From Mesoplasma seiffertii ATCC 49495 (GTDB lineage: Bacteria; Bacillota_I; Bacilli_A; Mycoplasmatales; Mycoplasmataceae): a stretch of DNA of 64,000 nucleotides. Both the position numbers and the translations under genes were made by a program. Shown here piece after piece: positions 1 through 8,301 of the stretch. Location: positions 1 to 64,000 of the forward strand of contig NZ_JAED01000007.1 of the NCBI RefSeq assembly GCF_000518725.1, written 5' to 3'. How positions within the stretch are numbered: the first letter of the stretch is position 1; each line of letters begins with the position of its first letter. Under the pieces are notes generated by a model. It was not told the DNA's origin, did not search any database, and was given only the letters and a program-made list of their open reading frames with translations.

Positions 1-178
1 TGGGTAGCTATATGCGGAAAGGATAATCGCTGAAGGCATCTAAGCGAGAAGCCTCCTTTAAGATGAATTTTCCCATTCGTAAGATGTAAGATCCCATGTA
101 GACCACATGGTTGATAGGATGGATGTGTAAGCGCTGCGAGGCGTTAAGCTAACCATTACTAATAGATCGAGAGAATTT
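1..178 (+). rRNA. rrl: 23S ribosomal RNA, 3' end (partial)
   Basis: The first ~178 bases match the conserved 3' terminus of bacterial 23S rRNA: the late-domain segment with TGAAGGCATCTAAGCGAGAA and the terminal CTAATAGATCGAG helix strand. The 5' part lies outside the window. The exact 3' end is estimated from the family, not seen. It is followed after about 90 bases by 5S rRNA, so this is the tail of an rRNA operon on the plus strand. Confidence 0.95.
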
Positions 179-270
179 TAGAATAAAATCTATTACTCAA
201 CGCACATTTATATAAAACAATAAATTTTTCAATCTAGTATTCAGTTTTCAAAGAACAATCAAAAAACCAA

Positions 271-383
271 GATCTGGTGATAATAGCATAGAGGTCACAC
301 CTGTTCCCATACCGAACACAGAAGTTAAGCTCTATTACGGCGACAATATTGCATTTGTGAGAAGATAGCGAGTTGCCAGTTCT
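271..383 (+). rRNA. rrf: 5S ribosomal RNA
   Basis: It contains the hallmark 5S block CCATACCGAACACAGAAGTT and complementary ends (GATCTGGTGA / TTGCCAGTTC). At about 113 nt it has the length usual for mollicutes. It follows the 23S end in the usual order and is closed by a strong terminator. End positions are good to a few bases. Confidence 0.93.
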
Positions 384-387
384 AAAA

Positions 388-414
388 AAAAGAAACCGTT
401 AGGTTTCTTTTTTT
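388..414 (+). terminator. rRNA operon terminator
   Basis: Hairpin AAAGAAACC-GTTA-GGTTTCTTT followed by a T run, just after 5S rRNA. Confidence 0.9.
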
Positions 415-489
415 ATAAATGAAATATATTAGTTTAATCCTTTGTCGAAGTTACCGCAAAGTGATATTATTAAATTAAAAGAGGTAAAA

Positions 490-1365
490 ATGAAATATAT
501 TGAAGTTGAAGATATCATAAATAAAGAGGTTTTTGGAAATTCATTTTCCATTGAAACTATCGTTGATATTGCAAAAAATTATAAAAGATTTTTTTCTGAA
601 TACAGAATTGTATCTTTTAAAAATAAACTTATACAAAACAAAACTCAGTCAATTGAAATTAAATTTGGTTATGCAATGGAAAAAATAGTTGAATTTTTTT
701 TGATTGAAAATGGTTTTGAAAAGATTAACAATAAATTTAAAGATTTGGATTCAAATAAGGATTATGCAATTGATCAGTTTTTTCAAAATGAAAACTCAAT
801 TTATATAGTTGAGCAAAAAATGAGAGATGACCATGATTCTAGTAAAAAAGTGGGTCAATTTATAAATTTTCAAAGTAAAGTTAAGTATTTGTCAGAATAT
901 AGAACTGAAAAAGCAAAATATGCATATATATACTTTATAGACGAACAACATAAAAAAAATAAGAAATACTATAATGAACAAATTGAGCTATTAAAAGAGC
1001 AATACAAAGGTGTAAATATAGACATATTTTATGGAATTACTTTTTTTCAAAAAATTAAAAAAAGTAAAGAGTGAGAAGACTTATTTCACCATATCAAAAT
1101 GTATAAAATGAAGTTTGAGGATAGCGACATATATGGAGCTGATTATTTTAAGCATGTTTCTGATAGTGATATAAAATTGGCAGCGAATGATAAAAAGTTC
1201 ATTAGAAGTTTAGAGAAGTTGTTAATAAACGAAATTTCTAGAAAGGAAATCTATGATACTTTTTTCATTAATAATTCTTTTTTAAGTAGACTTTTAAATT
1301 ATATTAAAAGTGATATTATAGAAAATATCATTACGGAAGGGACAAGTAAAAATGAAGAAAAATAA
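490..1365 (+). CDS. type II restriction endonuclease (PD-(D/E)XK type)
   Basis: Predicted 291-residue restriction enzyme, read through a TGA Trp codon at 1072. The ATG at 490 is chosen because AGAGGT lies 5 bases upstream. An Asp at residue 95, followed 13 residues later by Glu108-Gln-Lys110 inside a strand-like hydrophobic stretch (IYIVEQK), fits a PD-(D/E)XK nuclease site. The next residues (RDDHDSSKK) are what I recall from HinfI-like type II enzymes, which is memory and not a search. The last 14 bases overlap the start of a DNA methyltransferase, the usual coupling of a restriction-modification pair. The position directly behind an rRNA operon is a common integration site for such cassettes. 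The family is fairly sure; the recognition site is inferred only through the methylase. Confidence 0.75.
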
Positions 1366-2431
1366 TATTTATTTGGGAGATAACTTAGAACTTTTCAAAT
1401 GTCTTGAAGACGAATCAATAGATATGATTTTTGCTGACCCACCTTATTTTATGCAAACTGAGGGTAAACTAATAAGAGTTGATGGTTCTGAATTTGATGG
1501 TGTTAAAGATGAATGAGATAAATTTGCCAATTATGAAGAGTATGATAAATATTGTGAGCAATGAATTAGTGAATGCAAAAGGGTTTTAAAATCGGATGGT
1601 GTTTTTTGAGTTATAGGGTCTTTTCAAAATATTTATAGAATAGGAAAGCTACTTCAAGATTTAGATTTTTGAATTATTAACGATATTGTGTGATCTAAGA
1701 GCAATCCTGTACCTAATTTTATGGGGACAAGATTTGTAAATTCTCATGAGACATTGTTGTGTGTTACAAAAAGCAAAAAATCTAAGTTTGTTTTCAATTA
1801 TCAAACCATGAAAAGAATTAATAGCAATAAGCAGATGAAATCTGTATGAAATATTCCGATAACAAGCTCGTCAGAAAGATTGAAGGATGAAAAAAATAAC
1901 AAAATTCATTCTACTCAAAAGCCTGAAAAGTTAATGGAGTATATCATTTTGTCTACAACAAATTCTGGAGATACGGTTTTAGACCCTTTTTCAGGTAGTG
2001 GTACAACCGCAGCTGTCGCTAAAAAGTTGGGAAGATCTTTTATTGGTTTTGAACTTGACAAAAAATATTATGAAGCGTCAATTAAAAGAATTGATTCTGC
2101 TGAATATATTCCAAATATTTATACCGAGGCTATTTTGGATATAAAAGCACCATTGGTTCCGTTTAGCAAACTTATTAAAGATGGATATATTAGTCTTCAA
2201 GGAACGCTTTTAGATATTAATGATTGTGAATATCGTTACGATGCGAATGGAAATGTAGAATATAATCAAAACTTTTTTTCCATTCATAAATTAGCTGCCT
2301 TGCTGAACAATAAGGTAGCTTTTAATGGTTGAGATTATTGAAGAATTAAAGATGAAAAAGGAATAAAAAGTATAAAAGAAATAAGAGATTTGTATAGAAA
2401 AGAAGTGCTAAATTTCGAGTTATTGAAGTAA
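1352..2431 (+). CDS. adenine-N6 DNA methyltransferase, HinfI/CcrM-like (beta class)
   Basis: A 359-residue S-adenosylmethionine-dependent DNA methyltransferase. The catalytic motif DPPY lies at residues 29-32 and the cofactor motif DPFSGSGTT begins near residue 211; this order defines the beta class. The C-terminal ~90 residues carry a second conserved domain with SIHK near 308 and NGWDYW near 325. This is the pattern of the extra domain in CcrM and M.HinfI, which methylate GANTC. From that I infer, without proof, that the pair recognises GANTC or something close. The start overlaps the restriction gene by 14 bases, implying translational coupling. Seven TGA Trp codons prevent expression with the standard code. 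Confidence 0.88.
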
Positions 2432-2471
2432 AACAAATGTATAATTTATTTAAGTCAGAAAGGATGAACTT

Positions 2472-3305
2472 ATGAGTTATAAGGGAAAAGCAATTATATT
2501 TTCAGATTTGGATTCAACATTGTTAAGAGATAATCATTATTTTTCTAAAAAAACTAAACAAGTTGTGAAAGACCTCCATGAACAAGGAATCATGTTAATT
2601 CCCATTACTGCAAGAGCTACTAAAGATATTTTAGATCAAGCAAGACGCTTAGGATTACATGAAATTGGCGGAATTTGTGCAGGTAACAATGGTTCACAAA
2701 TTTTTGACTTTAAAACTAACCAATGAATATTAAATGAGTTTTTATCAAAGAAATTAGTAAAAGCAGTTTTTGATACTTTTTATCAAACATATAAAGCGAA
2801 AGTTCATTTCTATGGAGATGAAACTACTTACGTTTTTAATGAAGGTAAAATGTCAATGTATTGAGCCCAAATGATGGCAACTGATTATGTTGTGGCTGAA
2901 AGTGCTGAGGAAATAACTGAGGCAATTTCGCACTTAACAATCGTGCTTAAAAAGGGAACAACAACAGCAGAATCAGAAGCTGCAATAAAAGATATTCGTG
3001 ATAAATTTTCTCAAGATGCCGATATTCATGTATATACAGAAAGAGTTATTGAAATATGTCCGAAAAATATCAGTAAAGGGTATGCCGTTAAAAAAATCAC
3101 TAAATATTTAGAGTTAGATGATACAGTGAAAACTTATGCCTTTGGGGATGGACCTAATGATATTCCAATGTTTGAAACTGTGGATGCTGGAGTAGCAGTT
3201 AACAATGCAATTGATTCCTTAAAGATGATTGCTCAAGATGTTACTGAAGATACCAATGATAATGACGGAGTTGCTAACTATATTTATAAAAACATATTAA
3301 AATAA
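2472..3305 (+). CDS. Cof-like HAD-IIB family phosphatase
   Basis: A 277-residue haloacid-dehalogenase phosphatase of the Cof type. These cytoplasmic enzymes usually hydrolyse small sugar or nucleotide phosphates. Visible are motif I DLDST (nucleophile Asp12, acid/base Asp14; Ser replaces the usual Gly), a motif II region ending PITAR, and the C-terminal Mg-binding motif GDGPNDIPM. The N-terminal half is open only with TGA as Trp at 2724. It starts 40 bases after the methylase with its own AGAAAGGATG ribosome site. It is the first of three HAD-IIB genes in this window. Substrate cannot be read from sequence. Confidence 0.88.
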
Positions 3306-3322
3306 TAAAAAAGGAGACTATT

Positions 3323-3634
3323 ATGTCAAATATTATTAAAATTACATCAAAAGAACAATTTGATCAAATTATTGCAAGGGAAAAAAATGTCTTTGTTGAC
3401 TTTAATGCTCAATGATGTGGGCCATGTAAAATGTTAGCCCCATTTGTGCATCAATTAGCTGAAGAAACTCAAGGAGTAACATTTTTAGATGTTGATGTTG
3501 ATTCTAATTCAGATCTAGCATTGGAATACCAAATTATGTCAATTCCAGCTTTAATGATGTTTAAAGATGGAAAAATTGCTAATAAACATACAGGATTTAT
3601 GGCTAAAAATCAATTAACTGAATTTGTTAAATAA
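3323..3634 (+). CDS. trxA: thioredoxin
   Basis: A 103-residue single-domain thioredoxin. The active site WCGPC (Cys32, Cys35) has its Trp encoded by TGA, and the cis-proline segment SIPALMMF is present. It reduces cytoplasmic disulfides. It starts 17 bases behind the HAD gene with AAGGAG, so the two are probably cotranscribed. A strong terminator follows. Length and motifs are normal for the family. Confidence 0.96.
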
Positions 3635-3645
3635 TATATACGTCA

Positions 3646-3680
3646 AAAACTTTGTAGCAATTTGCTACAAAGTTTTTTTT
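3646..3680 (+). terminator. terminator after trxA
   Basis: Inverted repeat AAAACTTTGTAGC / GCTACAAAGTTTT with loop AATTT and a T run. Confidence 0.9.
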
Positions 3681-3795
3681 CTAAAAAAATGCATGTTAAT
3701 ATTTGCACTAGTACTGGAGCTTGCTCTTTGCACTATCCTAAAATAACTGTTTTTTTAAATGAATAATGCACTAAAATAAAACTTGTTCAAAATAT

Positions 3796-3823
3796 TTTAC
3801 AAGCGCAAAAAATGTGATATATT
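3796..3823 (+). promoter_or_regulatory. promoter of structured RNA, copy A
   Basis: TTTACA (3796-3801) and TATATT (3818-3823) are separated by 16 bases, with a TG two bases before the -10 box. The same promoter occurs in copy B at 5065-5092, almost base for base, which argues that it is functional. Confidence 0.7.
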
Positions 3824-3829
3824 ATTAGT

Positions 3830-3921
3830 GTGTTTATTTTATATTCTTATCGCCTACGGGCAGTCCCTTGGGGAAATAGATAAGTCTATATCCGACAAAG
3901 AGCTTATTTGGCTCTTTTTTT
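3830..3921 (+). ncRNA. candidate structured small RNA / leader, copy A
   Basis: About 90 nt between a promoter and a terminator, repeated at 5099-5191. Four successive hairpins can be drawn. First is GCC-UACG-GGC (3852-3861). Second is UCCC-UU-GGGG (3864-3873); in copy B its first base is C, turning a U-G into a C-G pair. Third is AUAGA-UAAG-UCUAU (3876-3889). Last is a terminator AAAGAGC...GCTCTTT with a T run (3897-3921). It could be a free small RNA or a premature-termination leader for the ORF at 4038. It matches no riboswitch class I can recall. Confidence 0.55.
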
Positions 3922-4037
3922 ACGTCTAGTTTGGTATACTTAATTGTATAGAAGGGGCGTTGATTATTTAAAAATTTAATATTTTAATATTTTAATATTT
4001 TGATATCTCCTTTTATGTAGAAAGGAACAGTCATTAT

Positions 4038-4439
4038 ATGTTAAAAGAAAAAGTATTTATTATTGTTTCAGAAGATGGCAAATTTTCTTTAAAAGTCGAA
4101 GAAGGACTAAGTAAGCTTGTTAACTCTTCAGATGAAGAAAAGAAATTTGCTTCTAAGTCAATTAAACGTGAAACTAAAAAAGTAATCGATATGCTAAAGG
4201 TTGATAAAAATATGAATAACAAAAATTCAGATGAAATTTTGAGTATTTTAAAATCAATTCAGGCTGACATGGTTCAAGTTAAAGATGACATTGTTGAAAT
4301 TAAAGCTGACATTGTTGAAATTAAAGATGACATTGTTGAAATTAAAGATGACATTGTTCAACTTAAAGCAGATGTTAAAGATTTGAAAGAACGTGTAACT
4401 ATTATCGAAGAAAAATTAGAGCGTAACAATATTCAATAG
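4038..4439 (+). CDS. coiled-coil hypothetical protein with heptad repeats
   Basis: A 133-residue protein of unknown function. Residues 1-60 form a small charged domain that recurs in the shorter paralog at 5237. Residues ~76-117 are seven-residue repeats (D-I-V-E-I-K-D/A), a clear coiled coil, followed by a charged tail. There is no signal peptide or membrane segment, so it is probably cytoplasmic and oligomeric. AAAGGAAC lies upstream of the ATG. The layout resembles the coiled-coil DUF16-type proteins of other mycoplasmas, but I cannot claim homology. It lies behind structured RNA copy A and before a hairpin-terminator. An ORF on the opposite strand here is only a shadow. Confidence 0.7.
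   Translation: MLKEKVFIIVSEDGKFSLKVEEGLSKLVNSSDEEKKFASKSIKRETKKVIDMLKVDKNMNNKNSDEILSILKSIQADMVQVKDDIVEIKADIVEIKDDIVEIKDDIVQLKADVKDLKERVTIIEEKLERNNIQ
4263..4388 (+). repeat. 21-bp in-frame tandem repeat (coiled-coil heptads)
   Basis: Five close copies of a 21-base unit (GATGACATTGTTGAAATTAAA and variants) run from 4263 to 4367, with a sixth, degenerate unit to 4388. Each unit encodes one heptad, so gain or loss of a unit keeps the frame and changes coiled-coil length. Confidence 0.9.
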
Positions 4440-4448
4440 TCAAACATC

Positions 4449-4492
4449 TGTCTACGGACAACTTCGGGAAATAACCTACGGGTTATTTTTTT
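4449..4492 (+). terminator. UACG hairpin plus terminator, copy A
   Basis: Hairpin TGTC-TACG-GACA (4449-4460) is followed by the terminator AAATAACC-TACG-GGTTATTT (positions 4469-4492, run of T). The same pair follows copy B with a compensating base change in the first stem. Confidence 0.8.
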
Positions 4493-4605
4493 ATGTTCAA
4501 TTTAGCAAAATTAAAATATAGGAAAAATATGAATTAAATATATAAATCTTAAACTTACAGAACTTTTGCGATAAACATATAAGAAATGTATATACCGTAT
4601 ATAAT

Positions 4606-4794
4606 ATGACAGGTAAAAAATATGAATGAGCAAAGTTTAATTGCGATCACAAAGATTTTGGTCAGAAAAAATTTGCTTATCAGAGAACTAAGTTCAAGGC
4701 TGTGTTTAGTAGATAATGTAATAATTGGGAGTATGCTGCGGCAAATGATTTAGACTATACAACACGAAATCTAATATCACAAGTATACAAATAA
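4606..4794 (+). pseudogene. short broken ORF (possible remnant)
   Basis: From the ATG at 4606 an open frame of 62 codons (TGA as Trp) is broken by one TAA at 4714 and ends at 4792. The translation is rich in Lys, Phe, Tyr and Asn and looks like real protein rather than noise. I do not recognise the family. A transposase or phage fragment is possible but unsupported. The rest of 4500-5060 shows no gene. Confidence 0.3.
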
Positions 4795-5064
4795 AATGCT
4801 AAGTAACAATGCTAAAAATTAAAAATAATTTTCACTATATCCTAAATGGCAAAATAAAGTTTTATTAATAAGAATTTTCAAGTAATTTACATAGCCTTAT
4901 AGCTGCAAAATGCTTTTATAAAGAAAAGAGTACATTGATTGTTATTTCGCAGCGTAAAGCAAACAACCAGGAAAAAAAGCCTTTATTAGAATATGAAAGA
5001 GACTACTAAAAAACATAATTTTTTCAAAAAACTCTAAAGTTTTTTAAAGCTATTAAAACAATGT

Positions 5065-5092
5065 TTTACAAGCGCAAAAAATGTGATATATT
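5065..5092 (+). promoter_or_regulatory. promoter of structured RNA, copy B
   Basis: TTTACA (5065-5070), 16-base spacer, TATATT (5087-5092): the same boxes and spacing as copy A. Confidence 0.7.
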
Positions 5093-5098
5093 ATTAAT

Positions 5099-5191
5099 GT
5101 GTATTTATTTTATATTCTTATCGCCTACGGGCTGCCCCTTGGGGAAATAGATAAGTCTATATCCGACAAAGAGCTTATTTGGCTCTTTTTT
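5099..5191 (+). ncRNA. candidate structured small RNA / leader, copy B
   Basis: Near-identical to copy A: hairpins at 5123-5132 (GCC-UACG-GGC), 5135-5144 (CCCC-UU-GGGG) and 5147-5160 (AUAGA-UAAG-UCUAU), and a terminator at 5168-5191. Conservation of every stem while spacer bases differ supports a selected RNA structure. A 59-codon ORF follows. Confidence 0.55.
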
Positions 5192-5236
5192 ATTTAATTT
5201 GATATAATTGCTTTTATAGGAGGGAACGGTAACTAT

Positions 5237-5416
5237 ATGTTAAAAGAAAATGTATTTAGTATTGTTTTAAAAGATGGCAAATTTTCTTTAAAAGTTGAAG
5301 AAGGATTAAGTAGGCTTCTTAATGCTTCAGATGAGGAAAAGGAATTTGCCTTTAAGTCAATTGAGCGTGAAACTAAAAAAATAATTGATATGTTAGAGTC
5401 TGATAAAAATAATTAA
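5237..5416 (+). CDS. truncated paralog of the coiled-coil protein
   Basis: A 59-residue ORF with AGGAGGGAAC upstream. It matches the N-terminal domain of the protein at 4038 almost residue for residue (e.g. DGKFSLKVEEGL) and then stops. The following bases to ~5511 still resemble the tail of the longer gene (for example GAACGTGACAATACTCAATA) but are out of frame and shortened. The coiled coil was therefore lost by deletion. It may survive as a small protein or be decaying. Confidence 0.55.
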   Translation: MLKENVFSIVLKDGKFSLKVEEGLSRLLNASDEEKEFAFKSIERETKKIIDMLESDKNN

Positions 5417-5516
5417 TAAATATAAAATAAACAAAATTTTAGAGGCTATCAAGAGCATGAATACGGCATTTGGTGTTATCCAAAAAAGAACGTGACAATA
5501 CTCAATAATAAAGTAT

Positions 5517-5562
5517 TTGTTTACGAACAACTTTGAAAAATAACCTTTAGGTTATTTTTTTA
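5517..5562 (+). terminator. UACG hairpin plus terminator, copy B
   Basis: Hairpin TTGTT-TACG-AACAA (5517-5530), then terminator AAATAACC-TTTA-GGTTATTT with a T run. Against copy A, the loop-closing C-G pair has become T-A on both sides. Confidence 0.8.
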
Positions 5563-5714
5563 TATTCACTTCGATTTAATCAGGGTAAATAATTAAAGTA
5601 TTAATGCAATAAGCATAGATAATAGAGAAATATTATTTGACCTATATTTTTAAAGTAAATATTAATATAATTAAAATATAGGATAAACGAGTTTATGAAA
5701 GAAAGGAGAGACGA

Positions 5715-7510
5715 ATGAAAAAAATACTTACACTGATTGGAGCGTTGAGTATAACTGCAGTCTCTTCTATTTCTGTAGTTAGTTGTACTCCCAAAAAAGA
5801 AAAATTTATAGTTGACGCTTCAAAATTTAAGCAAGAAGTTGATTATATTGTATATAAGCAAAAGTGAAAGTAAGTTTGTTACACCTAGAGTTGTAGCAAC
5901 TAAAATGACACTAAGTGAAACTGAAATTGAAAATGAAATTGAAACTATGATTGAAAAAGGTTTGGTTAAAATTGTTGCCAAAAATATTGATTTTTCCCCA
6001 TTGTTTATAAAATTAGCAATATCTTCAGAACAAGAATATTTAGCTCTTGAGGATAAAACTTTTATTGCAACAATTCAAGAACAATTATCATTTGAGCTTG
6101 AAGAAGAACAAATCAAAGAGTTAGAATCTGTTATAAATAAAATTGGTGAAATTAAAGATTTGCCTGATTTAAGCAGTGTTAACAAAAAATTGGAAAGCTT
6201 TAAAATTGAAGGAATTGAATCTCTAGTAGCTTCTCTTAAAGAATCAGAAGTTGATGTTACTGTTACCGTTAAAACTAAAGAAAACTACAAGTTAATTGGG
6301 GGAAACCAATTTGACATTATGGGCGCTATTATAAGTCTTCATAGTTTATTTTCTGAAAACGACTTAGGATACATATCTAAAAATACTGAAGACGTTATCA
6401 AGAAAGCCTTATGAATTAAAAACCAAGATGTTGATGAAGAATACATAAAAAGCTTAAATTATGATATCAAAGAATCAGAAGCAATAATCACTGATCCAAC
6501 AGGTGAAAGAAAAGGTAACTTTAAAGTTTTATTTGATAATTCATTTGAAGAGGAATGACAAATTGACAAAAGCAGAATAATTAGCTCTCAAGATTTAGGA
6601 TTAAATTCTTTAAATGGAGAGTTAAAACCAAAAGGAACTACTGGTTTAACTTTATTAAATAAAAAAGATAATCCTATTTTGGATTTAGATAATAAAGCAA
6701 GTTATAAAATAAATTCAATTCCTAAAGATTTCGCTTGAGTTAGAGAAGACTTGTATTTGGGTATTGATAATAATACTGATCAACTTAATTTATTTAAGTT
6801 TGTAGAAAAAGACCAAATTGAAATTGTAGATAGTGTGTCTTTATCGTACAATACTGAAAAGCCATCTTATAATTTTAAGTGAGACTTAATTGATAGAATT
6901 GATGAAAACAATTATTCACTAGTTAACGCAACAGAATGAAATGGAACAGCTGGAAGAACATCCACAAATGTGGTTACTAGAGTTAAAGTTGATTGAGATA
7001 AGTTAACTGGGAAAGCAAATATTGAAAAAACTATAGGAACTTTGCAGTATGGAGTTTATAAATCTTTTACTAGACCTGATCAGACTGTTAATAAAAATGC
7101 TTCTTACTATGGTACTTTGAGTACTGCTATTTTAAAGGGACAAAGAATTAGTGTTGGACAAAGTTTTATTTCAAATCCTTCGCCTTTGCCAAAAGACTTA
7201 ATCTCAATAGCTGAAGCTAAAATGTACCGTGGTGAAAACACAATAACAGGGAAAAATAAGGGTGCTGGTTGGCAGGAAGATATTCATGCGTGTTTAAAAC
7301 CCTGAAATGAACATTATTTGATAACTTTTGTACGAACAGGACAACTTGATGATGTATTAAATCCATTTGAAGGGGGAATTAAATCACCACCGTCTTCTCT
7401 TGTATGAAAAAGAATTAGGTAATCCCTTGTCTGTTGCACAATTAAAAAACGGGCAAATATGAGTAAACACAAGTGATAAAATGTACCCATTGGTATATTT
7501 TACAGAATAA
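5715..7510 (+). pseudogene. lipoprotein gene with two frameshifts
   Basis: From the ATG at 5715 (AAAGGAGAG upstream) a lipoprotein signal reads MKKILTLIGAL... with the lipobox VVSC (Cys24). The frame closes near residue 52. The next frame continues from about 5866 to 7421 as a ~500-residue extracytoplasmic protein with several TGA Trp codons. A second shift near 7390 is needed to reach the natural end (…MYPLVYFTE) at 7510. Without the two shifts it would be a normal secreted, lipid-anchored mollicute surface protein of about 595 residues. The family is not recognised. Sequencing error is possible for either shift, as each needs only a single-base change. Confidence 0.65.
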
Positions 7511-7537
7511 AAAAGAGCAGACGGTTGTCTGCTCTTA
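7511..7537 (+). terminator. hairpin after the broken lipoprotein gene
   Basis: Perfect inverted repeat AAGAGCAGAC-GGTT-GTCTGCTCTT, but without a long T run on the plus strand. Confidence 0.6.
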
Positions 7538-7624
7538 TAGAATCTTTTAACTTAACATTTTTATCTTTGATTTAGGTTTTGAAATCTATTGCATTTTTTT
7601 AAAAAAGTGATTAAATAAAAGTAA

Positions 7625-7639
7625 GAAGAGGTACTCTTC
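7625..7639 (+). promoter_or_regulatory. small hairpin before a micro-ORF
   Basis: GAAGAG-GTA-CTCTTC, ending just before the AAAGGAG ribosome site of the ORF at 7656. Confidence 0.4.
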
Positions 7640-7655
7640 GAAAGGAGTTGATAGT

Positions 7656-7712
7656 ATGACAAAAGTCTTATTATTAATGACAAGATTACGGGAACTTAAA
7701 GATTTAACTTAA
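7656..7712 (+). CDS. possible 18-residue leader-like micro-ORF
   Basis: ATG with an excellent ribosome site (AAAGGAGTTGAT) and 18 codons, rich in Leu, Arg and Lys. A further six-codon ORF with AGGAGAAAAG follows at 7741. Neither resembles a known protein. The good ribosome sites are the only argument that they are translated. Confidence 0.3.
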   Translation: MTKVLLLMTRLRELKDLT

Positions 7713-7816
7713 AATGAAATTCTTTAGGAGAAAAGACCAATGTACACTTTAAAGCCTTAGTGCTTAACTTTTAAAACTGAATATTATTATTTGACCACAG
7801 AAATGAGGTTGATAGG

Positions 7817-7897
7817 ATGGTACTAGTTACAAAAAATTTAATTATTAAAAATATGTTAATTGCCTTAATTGCCCAATGGAGTGATCCAACGATTTAA
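7817..7897 (+). CDS. possible 26-residue hydrophobic micro-ORF
   Basis: ATG preceded by GAGGTTGATAGG and 26 codons. The peptide has a hydrophobic middle (MLIALIAQW) and a polar end (SDPTI). The stop codon lies inside the stem of a strong hairpin (7895-7927). It could be a leader peptide, a small membrane peptide of the type-I-toxin sort, or chance. No antisense RNA can be shown. Confidence 0.3.
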   Translation: MVLVTKNLIIKNMLIALIAQWSDPTI

Positions 7898-7927
7898 TAG
7901 AGACTCATATAAAATAAGTCTCTATTA
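7895..7927 (+). terminator. hairpin overlapping the micro-ORF stop
   Basis: Perfect 11-bp inverted repeat TAATAGAGACT / AGTCTCTATTA with an 11-base loop. Only a few T residues follow. Confidence 0.55.
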
Positions 7928-8227
7928 ATTGATAAAATATTTTAGTTGTCTGCTACGGCATAGTTTGAAAGCTAATCATGGTAATCAGTCCAAAAATAGC
8001 TTCGTACCCTATTTATTAGTTATTCAATACTTCTAAAATATTTATCTAGAAAGCGTAGGTAATAATTATGAGAAAACTTATAATAACTTTATTACCACTG
8101 TGAAATCGAACACGGTAAAGATAGTATTTAATAAATATAATAAAATGTTATACTTATTCAAAAATTCTTAATACTTTAATACCGAAAGGAAAATAGCGAA
8201 ATTTAATTAAAACTTAATATTTAAATA
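7928..8227. other. 300 bases without a recognised gene
   Basis: No ORF of credible length on either strand and no tRNA, SRP RNA, RNase P or tmRNA signature found by eye. It separates the micro-ORF from the hairpin series at 8228. Confidence 0.5.
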
Positions 8228-8293
8228 ACGGTTCAAACCGTATCAAAACCATGAGTATGGTTTAAAAAAAGAGGAATTAATCCTCTTTTTTAT
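8228..8293 (+). terminator. three hairpins in series, the last a terminator
   Basis: ACGGTTCAAACCGT (8228-8241), AAACCATGAGTATGGTTT (8246-8263), then AAAGAGGAATTAATCCTCTTT with T run (8268-8293). The last also serves the minus-strand gene that ends at 8302. Confidence 0.7.
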
Positions 8294-8301
8294 TTTCTTA
8301 A

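Noticed and set aside
1072-1098. Apparent gene end and second small gene inside the restriction endonuclease
   Set aside because: The stop is TGA and the frame continues without interruption; TGA is Trp throughout this genome.
3830-3921. Purine/2'-deoxyguanosine, preQ1, Mg or T-box riboswitch
   Set aside because: None of the conserved cores I know for these classes is present; only four simple hairpins can be drawn.
7928-8290. SRP RNA, RNase P RNA or tmRNA in the gene-free stretch
   Set aside because: No GGAAGCAGCC-like SRP loop, no RNase P core and no tRNA-like ends with CCA were found.
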